A DNA stretch of 64,000 nucleotides from Bacteroidetes bacterium ADurb.Bin145. Its GTDB lineage: Bacteria > Bacteroidota > Bacteroidia > Bacteroidales > VadinHA17. The stretch is taken from positions 140,103 to 204,102 of the forward strand of contig MWDJ01000003.1 of the NCBI GenBank assembly GCA_002070505.1, in the 5' to 3' direction. The translations under genes and the position numbers were made by a program. The notes under the pieces are model-generated. The model ran no database searches and was not told the origin of the DNA. It worked only from the letters and a program-made list of their open reading frames with translations. Below, in pieces: positions 8,911 to 16,239 of this stretch (position 1 is its first letter; each line of letters begins with the position of its first letter).

Positions 8911-9675
8911 TCACCTTACAGTCTTCATATTCTGCTGAGAGAAAAAGCTCTCTTCTATATTCACATTGAATTTCATCTCAACGATTTTCAATATTGTTTT
9001 CTGCCCTTCCGCTTCTGCCGGAACAAGTTCAATAAGTGACGGTAATAATCTTCCATCCATAATTTTAAGATCTGATGCTGTTTCAGTTCTTACCAGGTAT
9101 CCATCCTCATCGTACAGTTCAGCTTTTAACACAATAAATTCTTTCTTATCCACCCACCATATTTGTGAGCTCCATAGTATATCAGCATCTTCTTTTGCTG
9201 TTAGCCTGATCTTATAACACTGCAGCCCATTGATCGTTTCTTCTCCCTCGATTGAATGACTATAGTCATCAACTACCGAGGATTCCCTCAGGATATCATC
9301 ATTTGTGTAGTCTGAACCCATCCATCCCTGCGACATCATTGAAGGAGGAAGCTTTATCAGCCTGTTTATTGAAGGGTTCCAGCTCCACATCTCATTTTTC
9401 CGCTTAAGGAATGACTGGCCCTTTTCGCGGGCAGGAGCAGTAATAAGAGTAAGGGCATAGTCATCCTCCCTGGACCATGATTTGAATTCGATGGTTCTCT
9501 GCCAGCCCGGCCTCACAATTGTCATTGTCATTACACTGTAACCCGACTGTTCTCCTTTGAATTTTTCGTCTGCTTTCTTTATTATTTCGGTAGCTGACAG
9601 AGTCTGAGCAACAAGATTAACAGAACATCCGGAAATAAAAAATAAGGATAGGAAAGTTATTAAATCTCTTTTCAT
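8911..9675 (-). CDS. LolA-like outer membrane lipoprotein-sorting protein
   Basis: About 254 residues of the LolA-fold family often named outer membrane lipoprotein-sorting protein (LolA_like). Conserved blocks seen: 'MTIVRPGWQRTIEFKSW', 'LITAPAREKGQSFLK', 'RLIKLPPSMMSQGWMGSD' and 'YTNDDILRESS'. The ATG at 9673-9675 is chosen over an upstream TTG (9699) because it avoids overlap with the TetR gene and starts the signal sequence; it lies 7 nt after the TetR stop. The signal region contains 'FISGC', a possible lipobox, so the protein may be lipid-anchored rather than a soluble shuttle; a signal peptidase I site near 'VAQT' is the alternative. It likely carries cargo for the ABC complex encoded downstream. 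Confidence 0.9.
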   Translation of the reverse strand: MKRDLITFLSLFFISGCSVNLVAQTLSATEIIKKADEKFKGEQSGYSVMTMTIVRPGWQRTIEFKSWSREDDYALTLITAPAREKGQSFLKRKNEMWSWNPSINRLIKLPPSMMSQGWMGSDYTNDDILRESSVVDDYSHSIEGEETINGLQCYKIRLTAKEDADILWSSQIWWVDKKEFIVLKAELYDEDGYLVRTETASDLKIMDGRLLPSLIELVPAEAEGQKTILKIVEMKFNVNIEESFFSQQNMKTVR

Positions 9676-9682
9676 GACAGCT

Positions 9683-10321
9683 CTATTTATAAAGTGCAAT
9701 AATGTTGTTTACACTTTTTTCAAAGTATTCATTATCAATATCTGAATATATATACGTGATTGCAAAGCCCTTGAAAGTCAGAATAAACATATTGAGGTCA
9801 AGTACAGGATCATAATCAGGACCCCTGGTTTCTTTCTTTCGTTCAAAATAATCTGAGAATGTTTTCATTATCCTTGAGATGAAATGACCTTCCCCAGAAT
9901 ATTTTGCCGATTCAAGAAGAGATTCCGTACCCATAAAAGATCTGAGAAACTGTTCCCTTACTTCATTTTGCATCAGGACCTGAACCAAAAGTTTCCAGAA
10001 TGTTTTCTTATTCTTTAGTATCTGAGCCATTTTTTTAATAAAGAATTCAAATTCATCGACTGAGAGTATCCCATCCCTGTCAATGTCAAAATAATCGTAA
10101 ACTTCTGATACCGATTTCCGGATTATTGAATCGAGAAGGTCCTCCTTGCTCTTAAAATAATTATACATCAATCCCTTGGAAATCCCGGCATGTTTAGCAA
10201 TATGGTTTATTGTTGTTGCATGAAAACCTTCCCTGGCAAAGTGTTCAAGGGCAGTATCCATTATAAGATTCCTTTTTTCCTCTCTTATTTCCTCAAACTG
10301 AAGTGGCGTCCTGGGTGACAT
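9683..10321 (-). CDS. TetR-family regulator with an EF-hand loop
   Basis: A 212-residue regulator. Residues 12-60 form the TetR helix-turn-helix ('TTINHIAKHAGISKGLMYNYF'-type pattern, with 'KSKEDLL' after it). Immediately after the DNA-binding domain, residues 79-90 form a textbook 12-residue EF-hand loop (D79, D81, D83, G84, I85, E90) flanked by hydrophobic helices. The remaining C-terminal helices are the usual dimer/ligand domain. It is the first gene of the operon running to 3301. Its own promoter region carries two copies of a TetR-type operator motif, so it probably represses itself and the transporter. Calcium as ligand is an inference from the loop. Confidence 0.92.
   Translation of the reverse strand: MSPRTPLQFEEIREEKRNLIMDTALEHFAREGFHATTINHIAKHAGISKGLMYNYFKSKEDLLDSIIRKSVSEVYDYFDIDRDGILSVDEFEFFIKKMAQILKNKKTFWKLLVQVLMQNEVREQFLRSFMGTESLLESAKYSGEGHFISRIMKTFSDYFERKKETRGPDYDPVLDLNMFILTFKGFAITYIYSDIDNEYFEKSVNNIIALYK
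10052..10087 (-). other. EF-hand calcium-binding loop inside the TetR gene
   Basis: These 36 bases encode the 12-residue loop D-I-D-R-D-G-I-L-S-V-D-E. Positions 1, 3, 5, 6, 8 (hydrophobic) and 12 match the canonical EF-hand consensus DxDxDGxIxxxE, and the preceding 'VYDYF' and following 'FEFFIKKM' have the hydrophobic pattern of the E and F helices. Only one loop is visible, whereas calcium sensors usually have pairs; dimerisation of TetR could supply the second. Confidence 0.75.
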
Positions 10322-10324
10322 TTT

Positions 10325-10387
10325 TGACTGATCGTTCGTTCAATAAAATTCTGTACTAAAAACCGTTTATGATTGAACGGTTAGTCA
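10325..10387. promoter_or_regulatory. Two inverted TetR-type operator motifs
   Basis: Upstream of the TetR start codon two related motifs face each other: TGACTGATCGTTC at 10325-10337 and TGAACGGTTAGTCA at 10374-10387, whose reverse complement is TGACTAACCGTTCA. They agree at 11 of 13 positions. The distal copy overlaps the predicted transcription start; the proximal copy lies just upstream of the start codon. This is the expected arrangement for autorepression. Confidence 0.65.
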
Positions 10388-10417
10388 AAGATAAATAAAA
10401 TATTTTGATTTACCAAA
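10386..10417 (-). promoter_or_regulatory. Promoter of the TetR/ABC operon
   Basis: On the minus strand the sequence reads TTTG (10417-10414), 20 nt, TATCTTTG (10393-10386), an exact match to the Bacteroidetes -33/-7 consensus. The predicted start of transcription, about 7 nt downstream of the -7 box, falls inside the distal TetR operator, leaving a leader of roughly 60 nt. Confidence 0.7.
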
Positions 10418-10569
10418 TTCTTAACACTATTTTTTATTGTTTCCCGTCTTAAAAAGCAGTAATGATCAAAATGGAGCTGTGCCGATAAAGTATTCACGGT
10501 TTCTTCATAAATAATTTCGTTTCTTTGACGTTCTTACAAAGGGGTCAAACAACATCCGGATTGCTGCAT

Positions 10570-11127
10570 ATGATTTATAAAAAGACATTCAGATTAATCA
10601 GGAGAAAATTATCCGTTTCGATTTTCCGAAAACTTGTGTTCAATAAATACATTTCTACTGTAGTATTTACGATTGCTGTTTTAGTTCAATATGTATCAGG
10701 AGGGTCCTTTGAGGAAAGATATAAATTTGATATTGCAGCGAGTTACGGCTTCCCGGAAACTCTATGCCTGAAACTAAGGTACGGTAATAATTTTCAGGCA
10801 GGGATCAGTCAGGCATTCGACACGCATGGGCTGGGTGCAAGTGCGATGGAACTTTATTACAGGCTTGGTGAAAAACCACGATTCTCTGAGCAGAAACCCT
10901 GGTATGCCCTGTTGGGAGCAGCCATTTATCTTTTTGAAACTGATTATAAAAAAGAATACAGCTTTTTATTATATCCCAGAATTGGAAGAACATTTGAATT
11001 TTCAAAGTATCTTGGAATAAATGCTGACATCGGATTTGGTGCTCCGTTCGGACGTAAGGAAGCTTCAGCAGATCCTATCTCCCCTGTTATTCTTACAGGA
11101 AGTATAAACCTGTATTTCAGGTTTTAA
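10570..11127 (+). CDS. Small outer-membrane barrel-like protein, unknown function
   Basis: About 185 residues from the ATG at 10570 (an in-frame TTG at 10525 is less likely). A basic N-terminus precedes a hydrophobic stretch 'ISTVVFTIAVLVQYVSG' that may be a long signal peptide or anchor. The rest is glycine- and aromatic-rich with alternating strands and ends in 'INLYFRF', a typical outer-membrane last strand. Length suggests an eight-strand barrel. No specific family is recognised. It is divergent from the TetR operon and has no close co-directional partner, with the GH16-like gene 182 nt downstream. Confidence 0.6.
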   Translation: MIYKKTFRLIRRKLSVSIFRKLVFNKYISTVVFTIAVLVQYVSGGSFEERYKFDIAASYGFPETLCLKLRYGNNFQAGISQAFDTHGLGASAMELYYRLGEKPRFSEQKPWYALLGAAIYLFETDYKKEYSFLLYPRIGRTFEFSKYLGINADIGFGAPFGRKEASADPISPVILTGSINLYFRF

Positions 11128-11309
11128 TCAGGATTTAAACGGGTTTCAGTTACTGTGAATCAATTATGCAAAAATAAAAACAGACAATAAACTGCAACAT
11201 TAATTGAAGGATTTCCGTTAATGCAGGGAATGAAATATTTGAATTCCGACTTCTGATATTTCAGAAAAGATTTTCTATCTTTATCAGTTGTACCTAAAAC
11301 AATTATGCA

Positions 11310-12722
11310 ATGGCAAGTCTTAAATTTCTGTTGGGACTGATCCCCGCGACCGCAAAAATTGAACAGGCAGAAAAAGCTCTGGTTGCTGAATTCGACAAGC
11401 TGAAAGCTTTTGCTGAATCCGACACTCTGAAGAAATTCAATGAGCTTAAGGATCTGATCAACTCATCAGATTTTCGTGATAAGAAAAAAGAAATAGAATC
11501 CCTCGTATATAAAAATTCTGAAGAATATATGAAGGAAAAAGAATTCCTTTCGCTTCAGAAGGCAAAGGACATTGTACTCTATTTCAGAACCATTGCAGGA
11601 TCAATGCTCAAGAAATTCAAAGAACTTGACGGTTCCGAAAAAATTTCGAATTTCGAATCACTTCAGAACCTTGTCACTTCTCTTGAATTCAGGGAAAAAA
11701 TGAAGACAAAAGAATTCCGTAACAGCGCTGATGAGAAAAAACTCCTTGATTACAAAAGGCTGAAAGAGAGTTCGGAAATAAAAAATTATTACAACTTCAG
11801 GAAGTCAAAAGAATATTCCAATTTCCTTAATATCGACGGATCATCAAGACTGGCAAGATATAATGAGCTTAAGGATTATGTAGCCACAGCTGAGTTCAGG
11901 GAAAAGAAAAATTATCTCCTCGATAAAAAAAGATTTGAAAAAACTGAAATGTTCCGGAAAATCCAGGAGTTTGATAAAATCAAAAAGAACGAGGATATCT
12001 TATGGTATTTTAAAGTCAAGGATTCAAATAAGTTCGATATTCTTAAAGAAAGAGAGCTTACCTTCAGTGATGAATTTGAAGGTGATAAGCTTGATACCGG
12101 TAAATGGCTTACAAACTACTTCTGGGGAGACAAGCTTTTAAATGACAGGTATTCTGTAGAACCTGATCTTCAAGCTTATACGGAAAAAGAGAATTTTGAA
12201 GTCCGTAACAGTCTCCTGAAGATCATCACAAAGCCTCAGAAAATACAGGGTAAGGCCTGGACTGAAGGTGGATTTAAAGTAAAGGATTTTTCTTTCACGT
12301 CCGGTATCCTGAACACCGGTAAAAGCTTCCGCCAGAAATATGGGATCTTTACCGCTAAGGTAAAACTGGGCAATCCCAACGCAAAATGTGCCTTCTGGAT
12401 GCTTGCAGACAAGATCACTCCTCATATCGATATCTGCCGGACAACTGACGGTAAGGTCTTCTTTGATTATTTTGCATCAGCTGACAAAAGGGCAAAAACC
12501 TCCCTGTCAGGGAAATATGCCAACGATTTCTATATCTATACTCTCGAATGGACGCCGGACAAGCTTACCTGGAAAGTCAACGGCACTGAAGTCTTTTCTA
12601 CTACCTCAGATGTTCCCCAGGTCCCGATGTACATAGGTTTTTCAGGCGGCCTGAATAAACCTGTCAATAGTATGATGACAACAGAAATTGACTGGGTAAG
12701 GGTTTACATGCCTAAAAAATAG
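11310..12722 (+). CDS. GH16-fold protein with helical repeats, catalytic acids lost
   Basis: A 470-residue protein in two parts. Residues 30-250 are charged and helical and contain three related units about 70 residues apart (near 40-60, 111-132 and 180-200) of the form 'LxxFNELKDLxxSxxFREKK'. Residues 252-470 form a glycoside hydrolase family 16 jelly roll ('FSDEFEGDKLDTGKW', 'SGILNTG', 'YTLEWTPDKLTWKVNG', 'TEIDWVRVY'). The active-site motif ExDxxE reads H372-I-D374-I-C-R377, so nucleophile and acid/base are both replaced. No signal peptide is evident. It is probably a non-catalytic glycan-binding or structural protein. A possible -7 box (TATCTTTA) lies at 11276-11283. Confidence 0.8.
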   Translation: MASLKFLLGLIPATAKIEQAEKALVAEFDKLKAFAESDTLKKFNELKDLINSSDFRDKKKEIESLVYKNSEEYMKEKEFLSLQKAKDIVLYFRTIAGSMLKKFKELDGSEKISNFESLQNLVTSLEFREKMKTKEFRNSADEKKLLDYKRLKESSEIKNYYNFRKSKEYSNFLNIDGSSRLARYNELKDYVATAEFREKKNYLLDKKRFEKTEMFRKIQEFDKIKKNEDILWYFKVKDSNKFDILKERELTFSDEFEGDKLDTGKWLTNYFWGDKLLNDRYSVEPDLQAYTEKENFEVRNSLLKIITKPQKIQGKAWTEGGFKVKDFSFTSGILNTGKSFRQKYGIFTAKVKLGNPNAKCAFWMLADKITPHIDICRTTDGKVFFDYFASADKRAKTSLSGKYANDFYIYTLEWTPDKLTWKVNGTEVFSTTSDVPQVPMYIGFSGGLNKPVNSMMTTEIDWVRVYMPKK

Positions 12723-12797
12723 CGCGGTTTCTTTTCGGCACATTCATTTTCTGTAACTTTTGGATTTTTTATCCGTCTTTACAGTGTATTTGCATTT

Positions 12798-13283
12798 ATG
12801 ACTGTAAAAGAATATAACAGATCCGTGGAAGAATATGCTGATTCTGTTTATCGCTTCATCCGTGCTGATTTAAAAGATGATGAGCGTGCCAATGATATTG
12901 TGCAGGATGCATATGAAAAACTCTGGCGTCATGTTACGGAACTGGAATATCCTGTTGTAAAATCGTGGCTTTTCTCTACAGCCTATCACACAATGATAGA
13001 TGTAATACGTAAAGAGAAAAAGATCTCTTCTGTAGAAGAAATAGCACCGGACGATTTACGGTATGATACCCAATACTCTGATCTGAACGATATACTTCAT
13101 GAAGCGCTAAGCAGGATTCCCGAACAACAGAGATCAGTAGTGCTTCTGCGCGACTATGAAGGCTACAGTTATAAAGAGATTGGAGAAATAACCGGACTAA
13201 GTGAAGCCCAGGTCAAAATTAATATTTACAGGGGAAGATTAGCCCTCAGGGATTTTATCGGAAAAATTGAAATAATAATCTGA
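12798..13283 (+). CDS. ECF-type RNA polymerase sigma factor
   Basis: A 161-residue sigma-70 family protein of the extracytoplasmic function class. Region 2 covers about residues 10-75 ('NDIVQDAYEKLWRHV', 'VKSWLFSTAYHTMIDVIRK') and region 4 about 100-155 ('RIPEQQRSVVLLRDYEGYSY', 'EIGEITGLSEAQVKINIYRG'). It starts at the ATG at 12798 and its stop is followed after 1 nt by the anti-sigma-like gene, giving tight co-expression. A -7-like box TGTATTTG lies only 5 nt upstream of the start. Target promoters are unknown; the downstream barrel gene is a likely member of the regulon. Confidence 0.93.
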   Translation: MTVKEYNRSVEEYADSVYRFIRADLKDDERANDIVQDAYEKLWRHVTELEYPVVKSWLFSTAYHTMIDVIRKEKKISSVEEIAPDDLRYDTQYSDLNDILHEALSRIPEQQRSVVLLRDYEGYSYKEIGEITGLSEAQVKINIYRGRLALRDFIGKIEIII

Positions 13284-13284
13284 T

Positions 13285-14391
13285 ATGAAGCCTGACAGAT
13301 CCAACTACGAAATATGGCTCATTGACTGGCTCGATGGAGCCCTTGACAACTCGCAGACCGAACAACTAATGGCGTTTCTCGAGGAAAATCCAGACATAAG
13401 GGAGGAAGCTGAATCCCTTTCATTATCACGCCTTTCCGTGCATCAAGTTCATATGCCCGGCAAAAATGAAATGAAGAGATCGGTAAAAGACCTTATAGAA
13501 TCACAAATAGAATTACTCTCAGTTGCATATCTGGAGAACGATCTTAAGGCTGAACAGATTGAAGAGCTTAACAGGAACCTGCAAGAGGAGCCCCGCAACA
13601 GGCAAATTTTTGAAACAATCCAGAAAATCAGGCTCACGCCTCCGGAACTCAGTTTCAGGAATAAAAAGACCCTTAGGAAATTGACCCCGGGTGAACGGAT
13701 ACTGCGCATTTCAATAACTGCATTCAGCGCTGCTACTGCAATGGCATTATTAATTTTATGTACATTTTATTTATCGGAATATGTAAGGGAGCAGCATGCA
13801 ATTACTGCTGAAAATAATATTAAGGAAAGTCCTTCCCCTGTAGCTGATATAATAATTACCCCTGCTTTGCATGAACCCCTGAGTGAATCACACGCGGCCA
13901 AAAAAACGACCGTAAATATTGCTAAACAGACAATGATTGCCGAAAATATTCAAACTGATGCTCTAACCATTGCTGAAGAAAACAAGGATGCCCCGCTTAC
14001 AACAGTAACCGATACTTTTCCTTTGTTGACAGGAATTTCAACAGATAATTTAAAAATATCCGTAACCAGCGGTATAATGTATAATTCACTGGCTGCTTTC
14101 AATAATGCCTATCCGGCTTTTACAGTGAATGAAGATGAACGCAGTCGCCTGAACAGATTCCTTACCAGGACATTCCGCGAAAAGATACTGAATGAGAATA
14201 TCAGTTCCGACGACCCCGTTAAGGCTTTTGAAATTGCCCAGGCCGGAATTAACGGGCTGAATAAGCTTATGGGATGGGAAATGGCCCTTGTGGAAACTAC
14301 CGGCAACGAAGGTGAAAAAAGATCAGTCTACTTCAGTTCCCGGCTATTGAAACTCAATGTACCCGTAAGAAAAGAAGAATCCGGCCAGTAA
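13285..14391 (+). CDS. Anti-sigma-factor-like transmembrane protein
   Basis: A 368-residue protein starting 1 nt after the sigma stop. The N-terminal cytoplasmic part has two similar acidic repeats ('WLDGALDNSQTEQLMAFLEE' and 'YLENDLKAEQIEELNRNLQE'), typical of Bacteroidetes anti-sigma proteins without zinc ligands. One transmembrane helix lies near residues 150-170 ('ITAFSAATAMALLILCTFYL'). The remaining 200 residues are periplasmic, low in complexity, and of no recognised fold. Position and topology indicate it holds the ECF factor inactive at the inner membrane. Confidence 0.78.
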   Translation: MKPDRSNYEIWLIDWLDGALDNSQTEQLMAFLEENPDIREEAESLSLSRLSVHQVHMPGKNEMKRSVKDLIESQIELLSVAYLENDLKAEQIEELNRNLQEEPRNRQIFETIQKIRLTPPELSFRNKKTLRKLTPGERILRISITAFSAATAMALLILCTFYLSEYVREQHAITAENNIKESPSPVADIIITPALHEPLSESHAAKKTTVNIAKQTMIAENIQTDALTIAEENKDAPLTTVTDTFPLLTGISTDNLKISVTSGIMYNSLAAFNNAYPAFTVNEDERSRLNRFLTRTFREKILNENISSDDPVKAFEIAQAGINGLNKLMGWEMALVETTGNEGEKRSVYFSSRLLKLNVPVRKEESGQ

Positions 14392-14441
14392 CTTTTTTAA
14401 CAGGTTTCACGTCTCAGCAATATAAATACAGAAAGACTGAA

Positions 14442-15392
14442 ATGAAAAGAATTGGAACATTAGTATTATTTATATCATTAATTATCAGCGGATTCGGACA
14501 AAAGGCCTCTGCTGAGAAAAATGATAAATCAACGAGAACTGACAGAGCTGATTCAAATGATGTTGTCAGAGTTATAGCAGGAAACAACCGGGTTATTATT
14601 GAAAGTGATACCGGCACTGTAAGGATCCTTACAGGTAACAGGGAAATAATAATTCTTGATTCAGCTGGCAGCAGGCTGCCTAAAATTGAAACCAGAAAAA
14701 GGGAAGATGAAGAAATTGAAAAATACGAATATGAGGACAGCCGGGAAGAAAAGGAAAACAGGAGAAGGCACTTTAAAGGACATTGGGCAGGAGCAGAAGC
14801 AGGTTTTAATAGTTACTTAACCTCAGGATACAGTAATTCTATTCCTGAAGAGATTGATTACATGTCCCTGCATACAGGAAAATCAATCAATTTCAATATT
14901 AATTTTTCCCAGCTGAGCATTGGATTGACAAGGCATACGGGATTTGTCACAGGATTAGGTTTTACCTGGAATAATTATGTTTTTGATGGCAATAATAATA
15001 TTCAGAAAGGTGTAAACGGAGTGATCGAGATCCTTAATCCTCCTGACCTGCTGAAGAAATCGAAGTTCACTACACTGTATTTGCATGTACCGCTAATCCT
15101 TGAGTTTCAGATCCCTACTGACCATCAGCGGCTTAACCTTGCTGTCGGAGCTATCGGAGCTGTTAAACTTCATTCACATTCAAAGATGGTATTTGATAAT
15201 AATGATAAGGTAAAATCAAATGATGATTTCAGCCTGAATATGTTACGCCTGGGAACAACGGCCAGGATCGGATATGAGAATTTAAGTATTTACGGAACAT
15301 ATTATTTAACCCCGCTTTTCAAATCCGGCAAAGAACCGGGAGGTATAGATCTGTTCCCCTGTGAAATTGGCCTGGCATTCAATATTAATTAA
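14442..15392 (+). CDS. Outer-membrane beta-barrel protein (PorT-like)
   Basis: A 316-residue protein with a signal peptide ('LVLFISLIISGFGQKASA'), a charged N-terminal region up to about residue 105, and then a barrel of the outer_membrane beta-barrel/PorT type starting at 'GHWAGAEAGFNSY' and ending '...CEIGLAFNIN'. It lies 50 nt downstream of the anti-sigma gene and is probably controlled by this sigma system. Function beyond an outer-membrane location is not evident. The -33 element of the next gene's promoter begins 4 nt after its stop. Confidence 0.75.
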   Translation: MKRIGTLVLFISLIISGFGQKASAEKNDKSTRTDRADSNDVVRVIAGNNRVIIESDTGTVRILTGNREIIILDSAGSRLPKIETRKREDEEIEKYEYEDSREEKENRRRHFKGHWAGAEAGFNSYLTSGYSNSIPEEIDYMSLHTGKSINFNINFSQLSIGLTRHTGFVTGLGFTWNNYVFDGNNNIQKGVNGVIEILNPPDLLKKSKFTTLYLHVPLILEFQIPTDHQRLNLAVGAIGAVKLHSHSKMVFDNNDKVKSNDDFSLNMLRLGTTARIGYENLSIYGTYYLTPLFKSGKEPGGIDLFPCEIGLAFNIN

Positions 15393-15396
15393 TGAT

Positions 15397-15427
15397 TTTG
15401 TATCTATCCGGCAGGGTTATATATTTG
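15397..15427 (+). promoter_or_regulatory. Promoter for the E1-like/PepE genes
   Basis: TTTG at 15397-15400, a spacer of exactly 19 nt, and TATATTTG at 15420-15427 match the Bacteroidetes consensus fully. Transcription would start near 15434, about 16 nt before the ATG at 15450. Confidence 0.7.
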
Positions 15428-15449
15428 TAATTCAAATTAATATTCCAGG

Positions 15450-16229
15450 ATGCCGGAGGATAAATTATCCCAACGCGAAATAAGACGATACAGCAGGCAA
15501 ATCATGATCCCTGAAATAGGGATCAGAGGACAGGAACTGCTTAAGGAAGCTGCCGTTATTGTAGTCGGGGCAGGCGGACTGGGGTGCCCTGTCCTTCAGC
15601 ACCTTGCATCCGGAGGGGTCGGCAGGCTGACTATTATGGACTACGACTTCGTTGATGAACAGAACCTGCAACGTCAGTTTCTTTATAATTCAAATGATGT
15701 CGGGAAACTCAAAACTGTTATCGCCAGGTCACGGCTCGAACAACTTAATCCTTTGATCACTATTGAAGCACTGAACTTAAAACTTTCTACTTCAAATTCG
15801 CTGCAAATTCTTAAGAACTATGACATTGTTGTTGATGCAACAGACAATATCGGTGCCAGGTACCTGATAAACGATTCCTGCGTCATTCTTGGAAAACCGA
15901 TGGTCCACGGAGCTGTGTACAAATTCGAAGGACAGGTATCGGTTTTTAATTTCATGGGAGGGCCAACTTACAGATGTTATAACCCCGTGGAAAATATCAA
16001 AAAACAAAGCGAGCCTGGATCAGAAGATTCAGGGCTTACAAACGTACTCCCGGGAATAACAGGAACATTAATGGCAAATGAAGTTATAAAGATCATAACA
16101 GGGATCGGAAAAGTGCTTGCCGGAGAGCTTCTGTTGTTCAATATCCTGACAAATTCATTTAATATATTGAATATCAAAAATATTCCTGAGAATCATTCCA
16201 TTAAAGATTTGAATCCAATCAATTACTAA
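15450..16229 (+). CDS. HesA/MoeB/ThiF-family adenylyltransferase lacking zinc cysteines
   Basis: A 259-residue E1-like enzyme expected to adenylate the C-terminal glycine of a ubiquitin-fold sulfur carrier. The nucleotide-binding 'VVGAGGLGCPVLQHLASGGV', the 'DYDFVDEQNLQRQFLY' block with the arginine finger, and 'VDATDN' are intact. The two CxxC zinc motifs of MoeB/ThiF are absent: only C176 ('TYRCYNP') remains at the first and none at the second, and no cysteine occupies the usual catalytic position ('SEDSGLTNVLPG'). A partner carrier could be MoaD at 39771, but that gene is 24 kb away. It probably shares a transcript with pepE, 10 nt downstream. Confidence 0.85.
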   Translation: MPEDKLSQREIRRYSRQIMIPEIGIRGQELLKEAAVIVVGAGGLGCPVLQHLASGGVGRLTIMDYDFVDEQNLQRQFLYNSNDVGKLKTVIARSRLEQLNPLITIEALNLKLSTSNSLQILKNYDIVVDATDNIGARYLINDSCVILGKPMVHGAVYKFEGQVSVFNFMGGPTYRCYNPVENIKKQSEPGSEDSGLTNVLPGITGTLMANEVIKIITGIGKVLAGELLLFNILTNSFNILNIKNIPENHSIKDLNPINY

Positions 16230-16239
16230 GACAATTGAA

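Noticed and set aside
10570-11127. The small barrel gene as part of the TetR export system
   Set aside because: It is divergent from the operon and has no operator copy at its own start that I could see.
11310-12722. Annotation as an active laminarinase/beta-glucanase
   Set aside because: Both catalytic glutamates are replaced and no signal peptide is present.
12759-12792. TTTG plus TGTATTTG as a promoter for the ECF sigma gene
   Set aside because: Spacing is 22 nt and the -7 box has one mismatch; the box is only 5 nt from the start codon, so I did not list it as a feature.
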